From Ceratopteris richardii (taxonomy: Eukaryota > Streptophyta > Polypodiopsida > Polypodiales > Pteridaceae): DNA of 64,000 nucleotides. How positions within the stretch are numbered: position 1 is the stretch's first letter; each line of letters begins with the position of its first letter. The translations under genes were made by a program, and so were the position numbers. The stretch is taken from NCBI GenBank assembly GCA_020310875.1, contig CM035441.1:85528277-85592276 (forward strand), read 5' to 3'. Shown here one piece after another: positions 1 to 11,025 of the stretch. The notes beneath the pieces were generated by a model that was not told the DNA's origin, made no database searches, and worked only from the letters and a program-made list of their open reading frames with translations.

Positions 1-805
1 ACGGCATTGTACAATGATGTTTTATCCCACGCTCAGCCCAAAATGCATTAAAACCAAAAGACATGTATTCCCCCCTCAATCAAAATGAAGGGTGACCAAT
101 TTACACGCTGACAGATTTTCAACCATAAACAAAAACTGTTTGAAGCACACAAATAGTTCGGACTTTGTTTTCAATGGCTAAACCCATGCATGCCTCGAAA
201 AATCATCAATGAAAGTCACGAGGTAAAGGTAGTTCCCAAAAGAAGGTGTGTGCATAGGACCACTATGAACAAGCTGCAATTTATGAGAAGCTCTAACAAA
301 CCATCTTCAAGGAAGGAAGAATGCTGCATTTTGCCCAAAATACAGCCTTCACATACATGTTTACAAGGTGACTCAAGTTTGGGAAGAAAAGACACCATAT
401 CATGTTTCTATAGGTGTAGCAAATTAGCATATTTCATATGACCAAAGTGTGCACGCCAAGGTTTTGCATCTTAGACAGCCTAAGAATCTTGAACTCCACA
501 TGTTGAATGATTCACACATTTTGCATAGTCTATGAGCTTATACAGCCCACAACATAAAATGTAAGCCCACAGCATAAAATGTAAGAAGCAATAATAACAT
601 CGACATTTGAAAGATCATGAACTATACACCTATTATCAACAAATTCGACAACCAATTCAATCTTGGCTAATGTTGAAATCGAGAATAGATTTTTCTTGAT
701 ACTTGGCACATACAATGCATCTGACAATGTGAAAGAACTACCATCACCAATAGTCAAAATGATCTTACCAACTCCCATTATAAGATATGAGAGTTGTTTG
801 CGCAT
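1..805 (-). pseudogene. pol: copia protease tail, pre-integrase and integrase remnant
   Basis: The minus-strand piece at 530-805 matches the region after the protease of element A (MGVGKIILTIGDGSSFTLSD, then VPSIKKNLFSIS). The piece at 216-398 matches the pre-integrase zinc region (CEGCILGKMQ). The left 150 bases match integrase around the second catalytic Asp (a gattgaggggggaata block). Several frameshifts separate the pieces. The remainder of pol is outside the window. Confidence 0.8.
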
Positions 806-964
806 GTGACAGTATTCTCTATAGGGGAAGGCTCAAGTGAACTAAAGAAACTCCGCTACGAGGTAATATGTTTGGTTTCCCCACTATCAAAGTACAAGAC
901 ATCTGGGTCTACTGCAGAGAAATACACTATTCATGAGGTCATAACTGCATACAATAGTAAACAC

Positions 965-2004
965 TCATTCTTCATTCTGCACAAGATTAGAAGACTCTAT
1001 TTTTGGTGTAGAAGCCTTTGCAACAACCATTCCAACCTCTTTCTTCTTTGCCTCTTTTGCAACCAATTTTGGATAACTCTTCATGACATAATCATTTCCT
1101 TTACAATATTTGCAAAATGGTTTCTTCTTTTCTCTTTTCTTCTCATCTTTGTCTTCCTTCTTCGACTGTGCAAAAGTAGCAGATTTTTGCTTACTAATAG
1201 ATGAGCTCCATTTACCCTTGCCCTTCTGACTAGCTAAGAAAGCTTGATCTGCAACATACATAATAATCATGTTCTGCCTGGACTGATCTTCCTGCAACAA
1301 AACAGAGACTAACTTCTCAAATGTTAAGGCATTTGGATTGCCTTTCATCATCAATTGAAGAGTAGAAGCAAAACTCTGATATGAATCTGGAAAACTATTA
1401 AGAACAGAATGCACAAGTGAACTATCTGTTAAAAGTTCATCAACAAAAATCAACTCTACCTTCAAATCTTTGATCTTTGTCAAAAACTGTCCATAAAATC
1501 TCCTTCATTCATATGCTCACTCTTCAACCGTTTTCGGAGGTAAGAATCACGAGTCTCATTTCTTGCCTAGTATAAAGTGGAAGTGTATCCAAAGAGTCCG
1601 TTGTTTTGCACGAGCAAATATGAGGGATAATGGCATGTTTGATAGACAAGTCTATCAATGCATGTGCGACGTGCCCAAGCATCTCTTCCATCCCAACGAA
1701 GTTGCTCTACAATAGGTGTAACAAGAAAAGAAACATGAATAAGAATCTGAAGATCATCATCTTCAACGCCATCTTCATAACCTTCAATAATTGTATTCGC
1801 ACGTGTAGTAGGGCATTTTTCAATACCCTCCACAATATTCGACAACCCTTTTGCCACCAATACATGACGCATCATATATGCCCATAATGGGTAATCGGTA
1901 TCATCTAATTTGTCCTCCATAGCCAACATACGGAATACATCATTGCTTTCAGCCATGGCCACTAGCCAACATACGAATGCATCATTCCTTTCAGCCATGG
2001 CCAC
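965..2004 (-). pseudogene. gag: copia gag remnant
   Basis: Two pieces match the Gag of element A. The N-terminal piece (minus, about 1567-1956) has the LDxTxYPLWAYMMRHVLVAKG region typical of copia Gag N-termini. The second piece (965-1483) has the UBN2-type region with FPDSYQSFASTL and LLQEDQSRQN and a zinc knuckle CKYCKGNDYVMKSY, in which the His and last Cys are both replaced by Tyr. The likely start codon is at 1954-1956. The start region is duplicated in tandem: the 41-42 bp at 1922-1962 recur at 1965-2005. The frame is lost between the pieces, so no Gag can be made. Confidence 0.85.
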
Positions 2005-2344
2005 TGACCAAATACCCTAATGCACAAAAATGACTATATCTCAAAAGTTGAACAAAACTACCCTGTCGAGCTCTACTAAACTTGTAGCAAACTTGGAGGG
2101 ACTTGTATTGGCGAGCCGAAACGTGTATATATGTTTGGCACAAAAGGACAAAATTGCCTACACAAGTACTACGATAGTGCATTCAGAGGCTAAAACGAGC
2201 TCAAATCGAAGTTTCGACAACACATAACAAAGAATGAAGCTATTTTGAACTCTTAATCCCCTTGAGTATGCTCACCAATTTTCGTGCAATTTTGAGATTG
2301 TGATCGGAAGGGTGTTGACGATGCCCTAGATGAAACAGCAATAT

Positions 2345-2356
2345 GATCTGACACCA
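2345..2356 (-). other. Degenerate primer binding site, initiator tRNA-Met
   Basis: The minus strand reads TGGTGTCAGATC, two bases away from TGGTATCAGAGC, the site complementary to the 3' end of plant initiator tRNA-Met. It lies two bases inside the LTR end, the same spacing as in element A. Confidence 0.75.
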
Positions 2357-2358
2357 AT

Positions 2359-2591
2359 TATTGGAGTTTGAGGTTTGCACAAGCAGAGGCACAACGTAAA
2401 GAAGAAGAAGAAGCTTAAAGCACAACACAACACTGAATGAATTACCAAGTGAATGTACAAAGATAAGTGACTTGTTATGGTTATAGGTGTATATACAACT
2501 CGAGGAAAAAAAGAAATCTTGTAAAGAGGGAAAAAAGTGCCCCGACGGTCCTAAGTGTGTTCACACACATCACTACCGAAATATATCAGCA
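2359..2591 (-). repeat. 5' LTR of minus-strand family-A copia
   Basis: On the minus strand it begins TGCTGATATATTTCGG and continues with the same order of words as the 230-bp LTR of element A (the GTGTGTGAACAC and GGGGCACTTTTTTCCCTC blocks). It ends just before a degenerate priming site. About 233 bp, clearly diverged from the element A LTR. Confidence 0.85.
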
Positions 2592-2678
2592 TTTATCTCA
2601 TAAGGACCAAGTTCAATGAGTTATGAGAAGGATTGCATTGAAATTGGAATCATGCAAAGTGTAATAAAGTAAGTGTAT

Positions 2679-2759
2679 GATCTAAGGAGCTGACCGGTTC
2701 AGACGGATCTAAGGAGCTGACCGGTTCAGACGGATCTAAGGAGCTGACCGGTTCATACG
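2679..2759. repeat. 27-bp tandem repeat, three copies
   Basis: The unit GATCTAAGGAGCTGACCGGT plus TCAGACG occurs three times head to tail, at 2679-2705, 2706-2732 and 2733-2759. The third copy has one substitution (G to T) near its end. A partial fourth start (GATCTGAAAACGG) follows. Near-perfect identity suggests recent expansion. It lies at the left end of an LTR-like segment. Confidence 0.95.
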
Positions 2760-2850
2760 GATCTGAAAACGGACACCGTTTGGTCGTCCGTGTGATCTCG
2801 AGTTTAGACTTACTAGGAGGTCTTGTGCTCTTGTGAACAAGTGATCCACT

Positions 2851-2905
2851 TAGCTTAGTGGTTAAGTCTCAAGGATGTGAAGGAGGAGGTCTTGGGTTCA
2901 ATCCC
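2851..2905 (+). other. tRNA-like pol III A and B boxes (SINE head)
   Basis: TAGCTTAGTGGT at 2851-2862 fits the A-box consensus TRGCNNAGTGG and GGTTCAATCCC at 2895-2905 fits the B box. The 44-bp offset is normal for tRNA-derived promoters. The wording is close to the SINE head at 13869-13919. It is probably a SINE insertion within the LTR-like segment; the tail is not clear. Confidence 0.5.
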
Positions 2906-3163
2906 CATGGGAGACATAGGGAGAGTATTTTGCCCAAGGAGATCTAGATCCTTCTAGAAGCATCCAGTTGAGTTAACTCGAGTTGACTAGGACACTTGGC
3001 GCACATGCAGTTACATGGCCGACACATGGCTAGCTAGTATCCGCCTGCCCAAGAAGGAAGTCCCTAGGAGAGAGCTATATATAGAGGCATTTGGTTGGGA
3101 GGAGAGTCATCTCTCTAGCACGTGGTGGTCGTAATCATTAGGTTGTTGCATTGGTATCAGAGC

Positions 3164-3320
3164 TCTAGGCAAGCTTCCATGGTGACCTCGGTGGTTCATC
3201 ATTAGCTTTAGACGTAGCGCTTCATTTAATCAACTCATCACGAATATTTCATCATCTTTGTCGTCAAAAACTCGTGGGCTGCTGTATTTTTCGCTCGCAC
3301 GTGTGCTACCGATCAAATAT
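3164..3320. other. Leader-like sequence after priming site, nothing coding
   Basis: Between the tRNA-Met priming site and the tRNA-like cluster I see no ORF with recognisable motifs. Confidence 0.4.
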
Positions 3321-4045
3321 GAGTTCGATTCGGTGGGGTGAGAGAGGCATAAAGAAATATTCAGATGGCTTTCAGATGGATTCGAACCCACTACCTGCAG
3401 GTGGCGGGGTTTATCTCCTAACCAAGGGAGTAACACGTTCGCGTGGTTTCAATCGAGCGCCATTTATTTGATATCTTTTGATTTCACGCAACAGAAGTTC
3501 ATAGCATGAAAGCAAAAGTATATAGCTACGCGTATACGGGGTTCGAACCCACGAACTGTAAGGGAATAATTCCTCAGCCTATCCAAGAAGCGATGCACTA
3601 TCGTGTTGTCGACTGTTCGAAGCTGATTGTGATGGTCACAGTCGACGCTGAAGCAACTTCCAAATCACATAAAGAAGGCGATCAGCGGACTCTGCTGCAG
3701 CCCTGTTAGATGACGAGGAAGCATCTACATAATCAAAAAGGAGTACTTTCGTTGTGATCGCGCGCTGGGTCAAACTCATGACCTCACTTCAGGAGGCATC
3801 CTTTTTACCACTTCAGCAACCACTAAATACGTCTTCTTTCTTAGGCAATTAATTCTCATACTGTGCTCTGCTTAAGGCATTACCATTTGCAGGCAACGGG
3901 CTGTTGGGCTTGAACCCGCGACATAATGATCGGGATCACGTCCTTCTAACAGCGAGAGAAAGTGAGGGTGGGTGGGAGGTCCGGTTTCGAACTCCCAACC
4001 TCTACGAATGATGGCGCTAGTCATAACCACGGCTCAAAAGACAAT
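3320..4045 (-). other. Cluster of degenerate tRNA-like sequences (B-box array)
   Basis: Five B-box-like sites face the minus strand: 3378-3389 (GGGTTCGAATCC), 3539-3550 (GGGTTCGAACCC), 3767-3777 (GAGTTTGACCC), 3906-3917 (GGGTTCAAGCCC) and 3983-3995 (GGAGTTCGAAACC). A further plus-strand site (GAGTTCGATTC) is near 3322. Upstream of some there are D-arm-like stretches, such as CTCC-loop-GGAG before the first and TTGCTGAAGTGGT before the third. None folds into a complete cloverleaf with a paired acceptor stem by eye. Known: B boxes recruit TFIIIC. Inference: relics of tRNAs or tRNA-derived SINEs downstream of the priming site at 3152. Confidence 0.45.
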
Positions 4046-4253
4046 GCTCGACTGCAAAAAAAATTTGCAAATCCAAACCAAAGTCTTTTGGAGATAAAGA
4101 AGGTGCTTTATCTGATTCAAGCGAAGTTGTCCACGAAGCACCATCAAGTGCTCGAGATAGAAGAGAAGGATATAAAATAGCTCTTCCTGAGGATCAAGGG
4201 AAGGACGTAGCTTAATTGAGAGATAAGTATTTTCTAGTTTCTACTTGGCCTTA

Positions 4254-4378
4254 ATGCTTGATTTATCTTGTTTTCATTATTCTACGCTTAATCTTAGATG
4301 TACATTGAAATAGCCAAGATTTCAATCGATTAAGTTTAGATTAGAATAATGAAAAAATCCACTTCTCATTCCAAGCAT
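4254..4378. repeat. Imperfect 125-bp foldback
   Basis: Outer arms ATGCTTG/CAAGCAT, a perfect 14-bp stem TTTTCATTATTCTA/TAGAATAATGAAAA, a shorter middle stem, and an inner stem ATTGAAA/TTTCAAT around a nine-base loop. The shape fits a small MITE or a transcribed hairpin precursor. No flanking target duplication was evident to me. Confidence 0.6.
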
Positions 4379-4547
4379 TAGTTTGTATTAAGGAAATACT
4401 TGTTTTAAAAAAAAAAAGGGATCCTTGTGCATCAAAGAATGTATTTTGGTAGTTTAATTCCAGATTTCCTTTCCATTGAGTAAGCTTTTTATTGCAACAC
4501 GAGGATATGTTTTCATATCATAGTGCATTAGGACAAAGGAAAGGATA

Positions 4548-4712
4548 TACATGCATCAAGATTGCATGATATACATTCTTAGTACAAGGAAAAGTCATGC
4601 ATCAAGCTCATGCATGATCGTTGCATTATTAATTGGGCATGCAAAGAACATGTATGCATATGCATGTGAGCATATGGATTTGCATCTAGGCACATGCATT
4701 TGCATGATAGAA
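4548..4712. repeat. CATGCA/TGCATG-rich patch (RY motifs)
   Basis: At least five CATGCA words and several TGCATG or ATGCAT overlaps occur within about 165 bp, far above the surrounding density. CATGCA is the core of the RY element bound by plant B3 (ABI3/FUS3/LEC2) factors. Whether it regulates anything here is unknown; the motif is also a simple sequence repeat by origin. Confidence 0.5.
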
Positions 4713-4739
4713 CGAGATTTTGTTTGCAAGTAGATATGA

Positions 4740-7700
4740 AAATGTACTCTCTTAGTATTTAGCTTACTTTATAAAGCTCACGGCTTGACATTAGGGAAGA
4801 CAGAGGACTAGTTAGTTGCAAAGACATGCTCATTCTAGTTTGCAGCTCAAGTAATTAGTCGATTCCTTCCCAAGTTGATACTCCGTTATCAAAAATAAAT
4901 ACTTAATGACAATTAAGTATGTTTGATGTCTTACTAGGTATAAGTAGGCACTAGGAGAAAGTTAAATATTAAATTTTCTTCATGACCAAGAAAATTTAAT
5001 TACTTGCAAACTTTTTACGATGTATGATGACTCTAAGTCCCGGATGTACTTAAGGAGTCATGAAGATAAGCTTATAATGATTACTCTAAGTATAGGTGAT
5101 ATTTAGAAAGTCATGCAGATAAGCTTTAGTTGATTAGTTACATAATTTATGTAACTTCTTAAGCATCCCAAGATTGGATGATAACTTCAGCTATATTTCC
5201 AAGTTCCATGAGCACTCTTCGATTCCATGGAACTCAACAACCAAATCGATGAACTTAAATACAAATTGAACTTTGAAGTTCAATAGATTTGTGTTTCGTT
5301 CATGTTTTGCATCTCTGGTAATAATGCATAGGGCCATGAAAACATGGAAACTTTGGGAGCACTCTTCTATTTAGAAGATTTCGAAAGTTCTAAGAAGTTT
5401 CTTTATGGTTTCAAGATTCGTATCTCACGATGAAACCTCGGTAAGTGACTTTTAGGAATTGAGATATTTCCTAAAAGAGAAACACTAAAATGAAATAGTC
5501 AAGCCTTCTATTCCACACGTGAGATCATTCTCCTACCATGTTCGAGATGAATTTATTCGTTCCAAGTAGAGGATCTTAGTTGATTCATGAACTCTTCCCA
5601 AAATACACATAAATTCATAATATATGATAGGACCAAGGAATAATGATGTTCTAATAAAAGGTGTATAAAGAGATGAGCCATTGGAAAAATGATAGCTTAG
5701 ACCTCTTGTTAAGCACATCTTTCCAAAAAGAGACATACCCATCAATCGGGATAGAAATTGATGGATTGGATAGATAAGAGCAAAACATCTACTACTTATG
5801 AATGTTTTGCCGAAAGATGAAGAAGGCAAAACCTCTTTAGGATATAGATGTTTTGCCAAGATATAACGTATGCTTGGTTTTGTTTAAGCTAATTCGAGCT
5901 TAAAGAAGAAACCTAAGTCAAATTAATCTTTGGGAACCAAGATATTTTCCTAAAAGATACGTCAAAATAATCCTTGGGAATTAAGCTATTTCCTAAAGAT
6001 AAGCTAATAAAATGAAATAGTCTAGTTAACTATTTCATTGGTTAAAAAAGAAATATCTTTTGGACAAGCAAAAAAGCTTTAAGTCTTGGTCTTGTCCAAA
6101 AGTCAAGAATTTCTTTTCAAGATCATTCTAGTAAAGAAAACGATTCCTAGATAAATCATTGCCTTAGTATTACTTCATTCCTTGGCAGGAATCTAAAGTT
6201 CTTGAAAGAAAAAATCTCCCTAGATTTGAGATTGAAATCTTTCAAGTAAGTTGATAGTAAGTAGTTCCTAGTAATTCCCAAACCTTTGGTATGGGTACTT
6301 AAGTCCAAATAGTGATATAGCCTAAAGGTATATCAAAGATTCTTAGCTTTGGAATCTAAGAGGCATCCATATATGCTTCGACTGAAGTTCAGGAAAAGAT
6401 CTCTAAAAATCCCGCGGGTAAGCAAAGAAGCTTTTGATAGTTCAGGAGATCTTAATTATAAAGACTTATTCTTTATTTTAGTCACAAGATCAACTAGACT
6501 TGATCAAGCTTGACCATGATTGTCCAAGTATGTGCGATTGGAACTACTTTGTAGATTGCCCAAGTATTGGCAATAAAATTCCTTTTGCGAATTATTCACT
6601 CAAGTTCCATTTATCCAATGGAAAATTGTGAAAAGAGTAAGCTGTTCCAAGTCTGAACAAAGTGAAGGAATTCGAAGAATGTAGTCTACAACCGTGAAGA
6701 CGGTACTTAAGTCTATGAAAGGTAAAACATAAATGTTTGCCTATTTTTAAGGGGATTTTAGTAAAAATCCAGAGAGCATGAGCAAATGCTTAGACTTAAG
6801 TAGTAGAGAGATTCCTGTAAAAGTCTCGGCCGAGATAGATACCTAAACCATCAGTAAAGAAGGAATCTAAAGACAAGAAGTTTAAAAAACTCTTGTCACT
6901 CCAAATTGGTCAAGGATAAATCAATAGAGCTTGAATCTGTGAAAATTCAAGTACTTGGAATTTTGATTGGTTTTCATTTGAAAACCCTAGCAAAGAAGGA
7001 TGGAAATTCTATCAAAGGTTTTCAAGTTTCCTATGAAAAACACAAGATCGTGAGATGATTGTGTAGAGGAATCAAAACTTAGAATATCAAGTTAGAGGTA
7101 ATGCCTGAAACTTCAAAGAGTTGAAGTGAAATGGTACTCTATGTTTAGACTTTAGGATAAAATTCACTCACACATCAATGTGAGTATAAAATAGGGTGGT
7201 ATGGGACACCTGATTTTATATTCAGATTGATGTAGGAAAGATGGTATGGGACATCGGACCATGGGAGGATAATTATCTTTTAGTCCTAGATTGGATCTTG
7301 AAATTAGGTTTCATCCTCGAAGGAATTAAGACTTCAAAGAAGGAGTTTAATTCAAGAAGGATAAAAGTAGTATCTCAAGATACTTCAAGATAACTTCAAG
7401 TTCAAGGAAAATGAAGATATGAAGTAAGTAACTTCCAAGGTCTTCTTAGAACACTTCAAGCTTAAGTGTTGTCGATCAGAAATATTTGATAAATTTCTGA
7501 AAAAAGTTGGACTTTGATTTTGAGTTAATCTTTTCAACCAAGGATTTGATTGACTAAGTCAGAGTACCAAGTTCCTAGTGTAACTTGGTAAATTCACTCT
7601 TTTAACTCAAAGAAATGCACAAGAATTGCATTACTAGTAAAGAGTCAAAAAGACTGAATGTGACCTGAACTTAGTCTCAGATGAAGCATTATTTGAATAG

Positions 7701-9877
7701 AAAACTCATCATCAGACACACTGACGTTGGTTACCACACTAGTATTTTATGGTTGGATGATGTTTCCGATTTGCTTTAAATCTTTTTGAGAATCAAGCTT
7801 ATTTCTCTTAAAGATAGAGAAAATGCTTCAATACCCGGTTAAAACAGATCTTTGAGAAGCTAAAATCCCGAGTCATGTAGACTTTGACTCATAGTAAGTT
7901 TACATATCTTCGAAGTTCTTGAATTTGTTGAACAGAGTTTTAGTTCTTTCTTTCCGCTTTCCGAATCTTTTGGATTCGACTCAGATATGGTATCTGATTC
8001 TTTTCACAAAAGTCAAGGGTTAGCCGGATAGAACTAGGTAACTAAACTAAACATCCTAGATAGATGTTCTGTACAGAACCTCTTCAAACATCGAAAGATA
8101 ATAAAGTTCAAGATTAACTTATTCATTTGATTTTGCTTCAAGTTAAAGCATAAATGATTTCCTAGAGTCCCGTATACTGTCAAGTTATGGTATGGTTGAG
8201 TCAAAGAAAATGGTAAACTTTCTCTTACAGTTTACATACGATTTTTAAGCTCATTAGGACAAAGTAGTCCTCTAGTCGGGTGAAAAAATAAAGTAACTGT
8301 TGGATAGGAGTTAACCATTGTACAAACATCCAAGTTATATGTTTGGGACAACCAAACTTCAAGTTTTCCAAACCAAATTCAAGTGAATCAAGAGTTCTCA
8401 ACGTTTTACGAGGGATAAGAATCCCACCTTCGTTACTAAGTCTATGCACCTGTCATGCCCAGAAATGGATTAGTAACTTGAATCCACCCCGTTCACATGT
8501 TTGTGCCTAGATCGCACAACAAGAAACTGTGAATTGGCCATGGATGTTTTTAGATCCATCTTTATCATTCATTCACTACTTTGTACTTTGACCAGTCTAT
8601 CAAAGTGCAAAGCCAGATAGTGTTTTGAATCATTTGGACAGGAATGCCACCACAGAGATGAGACATGTTCTAAATTATGGAAGGGGCTGACCGGTGGAAG
8701 CAAAGATATAATGTACTATGGTTTTCTAAATTAACCCTTCGCATGAAGGTATTTCTTTCGAGAATTTCTATAGGTGTATTACTCTAGCTTGTTTTCTAGG
8801 TAGACATGGGCTTACATTAGCTAAATGCACTTAGGGCAAATATTAAAAAATCTTTGTAGTATTGCCCATATGAGTAGAAAACCTAGGATATTTTCTTGTT
8901 GTTCCCCATATGGTATGAAAAACCTACAAAGATCAAATGTACACTTATGGAATTTGGAAATAAAGACAACGATATGCTATGGAAAACACATAGATGTGTA
9001 TTCCACATGTTATGGTCCGTATGAGAATACAAGAATAAGGGATTATTTCATGGATATTCTGCCTTCCCATCTCTAACTTGGGAAGTATGCAAAAGCAAGC
9101 TCCACATAGATGTTCATTATCTTCTAGGTGATAGAAAAATGAGTTGTCACATAGGTTGTATGCTATATGACATCATCTATGGGATGACGGGGAAGAGCTC
9201 TTCCCTTCTATGCACAAATTCTTTACAATAATATGAGAACACATTTCCACAAAATAAAAGGAAGCTTAACAACTTTATTGACTTTTTTGTTGGACCAAGA
9301 ACATAATTCAATTTCGGCATTACATCACAAGAATGCAACTATAAGAGCACAAGTCAAAATCTGATAAAGACATTATAAGAAGAGAATAAGACAATAAAGA
9401 TTTTGCATTGGTAGAGTATGTACTACAAAGGAGCTTGAAGAAATCTGATTCTTTAGTAATGATAGCTACAATATGGTAATGATGCATTTATATCCCACCT
9501 TTGACTAGAATAATGTATCAAAGCCATTAGCATGTGGTAGCATAATGAAAATAGATTTTTGGTTCTAGTGAACTTCATTTGAAGGATTGAATAATAAAAG
9601 ACCTATCCAAATAGGGAAGCACTCTCAAACTATTTCTTGTGCAATGATTGAGTGCACTAGCACTTTAACACATACAGAATCTCATTCACATACATATGCT
9701 AAAAATAGCGATCCTAGCAAACAAGATGATGATCCCAAAAAACTGAGTGTTATTCATACCATTATTGAAGTTTTGAAAAGTGATGAATAAATGAATGCAT
9801 ACAAAATTATTTTCTTATGTCCAAGTTAGAGACTCTTAAACACTGCATCTCTTGTGTTAAATTTATAGCTCTTAAAA
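4740..9877. other. AT-rich intergenic DNA without recognisable genes
   Basis: About 5 kb with only short, motif-free open frames. Words such as CTTCAAG, AAGATAAGCTT and CCTAAA recur, suggesting a very old repeat too decayed to name. One foldback (6046-6117) stands out. Confidence 0.6.
6046..6117. repeat. Foldback with perfect 12-bp stem
   Basis: CTTTTGGACAAG at 6057-6068 is the exact reverse complement of CTTGTCCAAAAG at 6091-6102. Outside it, AAAAGAAAT (6046-6054) pairs with ATTTCTTTT (6109-6117). The loop is about 22 bases. Confidence 0.75.
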
Positions 9878-10113
9878 GCCTTCACCATGTTGGTTAAATT
9901 GCTTCTCATGCTTTCTTTCTTTGTTTTTCAAAGCACCATCTGTTCCTCTGCTTTAATACTTGCTCCTTTTCCTTCCTTTGCAAGCCTACTTCCTCCTTTT
10001 CCTTCCTTTGCAAGCCTTCGCCATGTTGCTTAAATTGCTTCTCATGCTTTCTTTCTTTTTTTTTCCAAAGCACCATCTGTTCCTCCATTTTAATTGCTCC
10101 TTTTTCTTTCCTT
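9878..10113. repeat. 136-bp tandem duplication, pyrimidine-rich
   Basis: The block starting GCCTTCACCATGTTGGTTAA at 9878 recurs as GCCTTCGCCATGTTGCTTAA at 10014. Both continue through the CTTTCTTTCTTT tract, CAAAGCACCATCTGTTCCTC and a TCCTTTTCCTTCCTTTGCAA-like run. Read on the minus strand, the duplication gives a 70-residue Lys/Glu/Gln-rich helix-like frame containing two diverged repeats. I see no promoter or homology to call it a gene. Confidence 0.8.
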
Positions 10114-11025
10114 CGCATCTTTTTCTGGGATGAATATATGTGCTTCTTACTAGACAGGTTTCATTTTCCATCCCTGCACATGTTTCCTTACTGTCCTATC
10201 TTCGCTGTGTGGATGCTCTCCCAGTGCAACTGCCATACTTTAAGGCTATCTTCTATTGGTGCTAGTAATTCTGCACTGATTTGCTATGTGAGATCTGGTA
10301 CGTGTGGGTTGTAGCACTGTTGAGCAAAGGCAATGGAGTGACCCATTGCAGCATGTCTGACTGAGATTCCCACTTTCAAGACACCAGATTTATCTCAAAG
10401 AGTCATGATTTAGACCAAATGCAGAAAACCAAGTATTCACCATGAACCCAATATAAGTACGTAAGATCTACTTCTGGGTGAGAATTGCATGCCTATCAAA
10501 CATAAGTTTATTAGTGGGACAAAAGAATGCGTGATGAGCCACCTTTTCCAATGAATTAAACAAGATCCAAAAGCTGCCAAGAAATACAGGCAATCCATTT
10601 GATGCAATGTATTCTATTAACAAGAAACAAGGAAATAGAAAAAATCTAACTTCATCACCCATTTCAATGACAAAAGAATGGCATTGATAGACCTAAAGAA
10701 CTTCTACTGAACATTAGATGAAGTGAAGGCATGGAGATAGAACCCAGCTCATTCACAATGAAATACAGGTATTTTGCTAGTAGACAAAGGCCCAGAACCA
10801 TTTAAAGCATGAAACACTGACTAACCCTTAACACATGCGAATAGCACCTCCCCCTCAGAAATACAAGAGGCAACTTGCCTAACTAATCACAAACCCAGAA
10901 CGCCCTATTTAAGAAACGAAACAATCGTCAATATATACTTCATAGATAGGTTCCAGTACAGAAAGAAAAATGCAAGAGACCACATAACCCACCACAAACA
11001 AACATAAAGGCCAGTACCAAATACG
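10114..11025. other. Intergenic, probable 3' side of the minus-strand gene
   Basis: No recognisable coding region. The last 150 bases before 11026 would hold the 3' UTR of the minus-strand gene; I could not fix a polyadenylation site. Confidence 0.4.

Larger units (their letters stand above)
1..2591 (-). mobile_element. Ty1/copia element, family A, decayed 5' half, runs off left edge
   Basis: Reading right to left this is LTR, priming site, leader, gag, protease, pre-integrase zinc region and the start of integrase, matching element A (40789-45943) throughout. The left edge falls inside integrase, just past the second catalytic Asp region, so the rest lies outside the window. The coding frames are broken by many stops and shifts, and the LTR has many differences from that of element A, so this is an old insertion. 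No target duplication can be tested because the other end is missing. Confidence 0.9.
2678..3150 (+). repeat. Putative LTR with TATA box and following priming site
   Basis: The segment ends TTGCA and is followed at 3152-3163 by TGGTATCAGAGC, the initiator tRNA-Met priming site. A TATA box (TATATATAG) lies at 3076-3084, a normal distance upstream of a U3/R boundary. The left end is uncertain: TG at 2678 is my guess, and no second copy is present in the window. Inside it are the 27-bp tandem repeat and a tRNA-like sequence. No gag or pol follows, so it may be a solo end or belong to a non-autonomous element. Confidence 0.5.

Noticed and set aside
3360..4045. Functional tRNA genes on the minus strand
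   Set aside because: B boxes are good but T-arm stems have mismatches and no acceptor stems pair by eye; called tRNA-like only.
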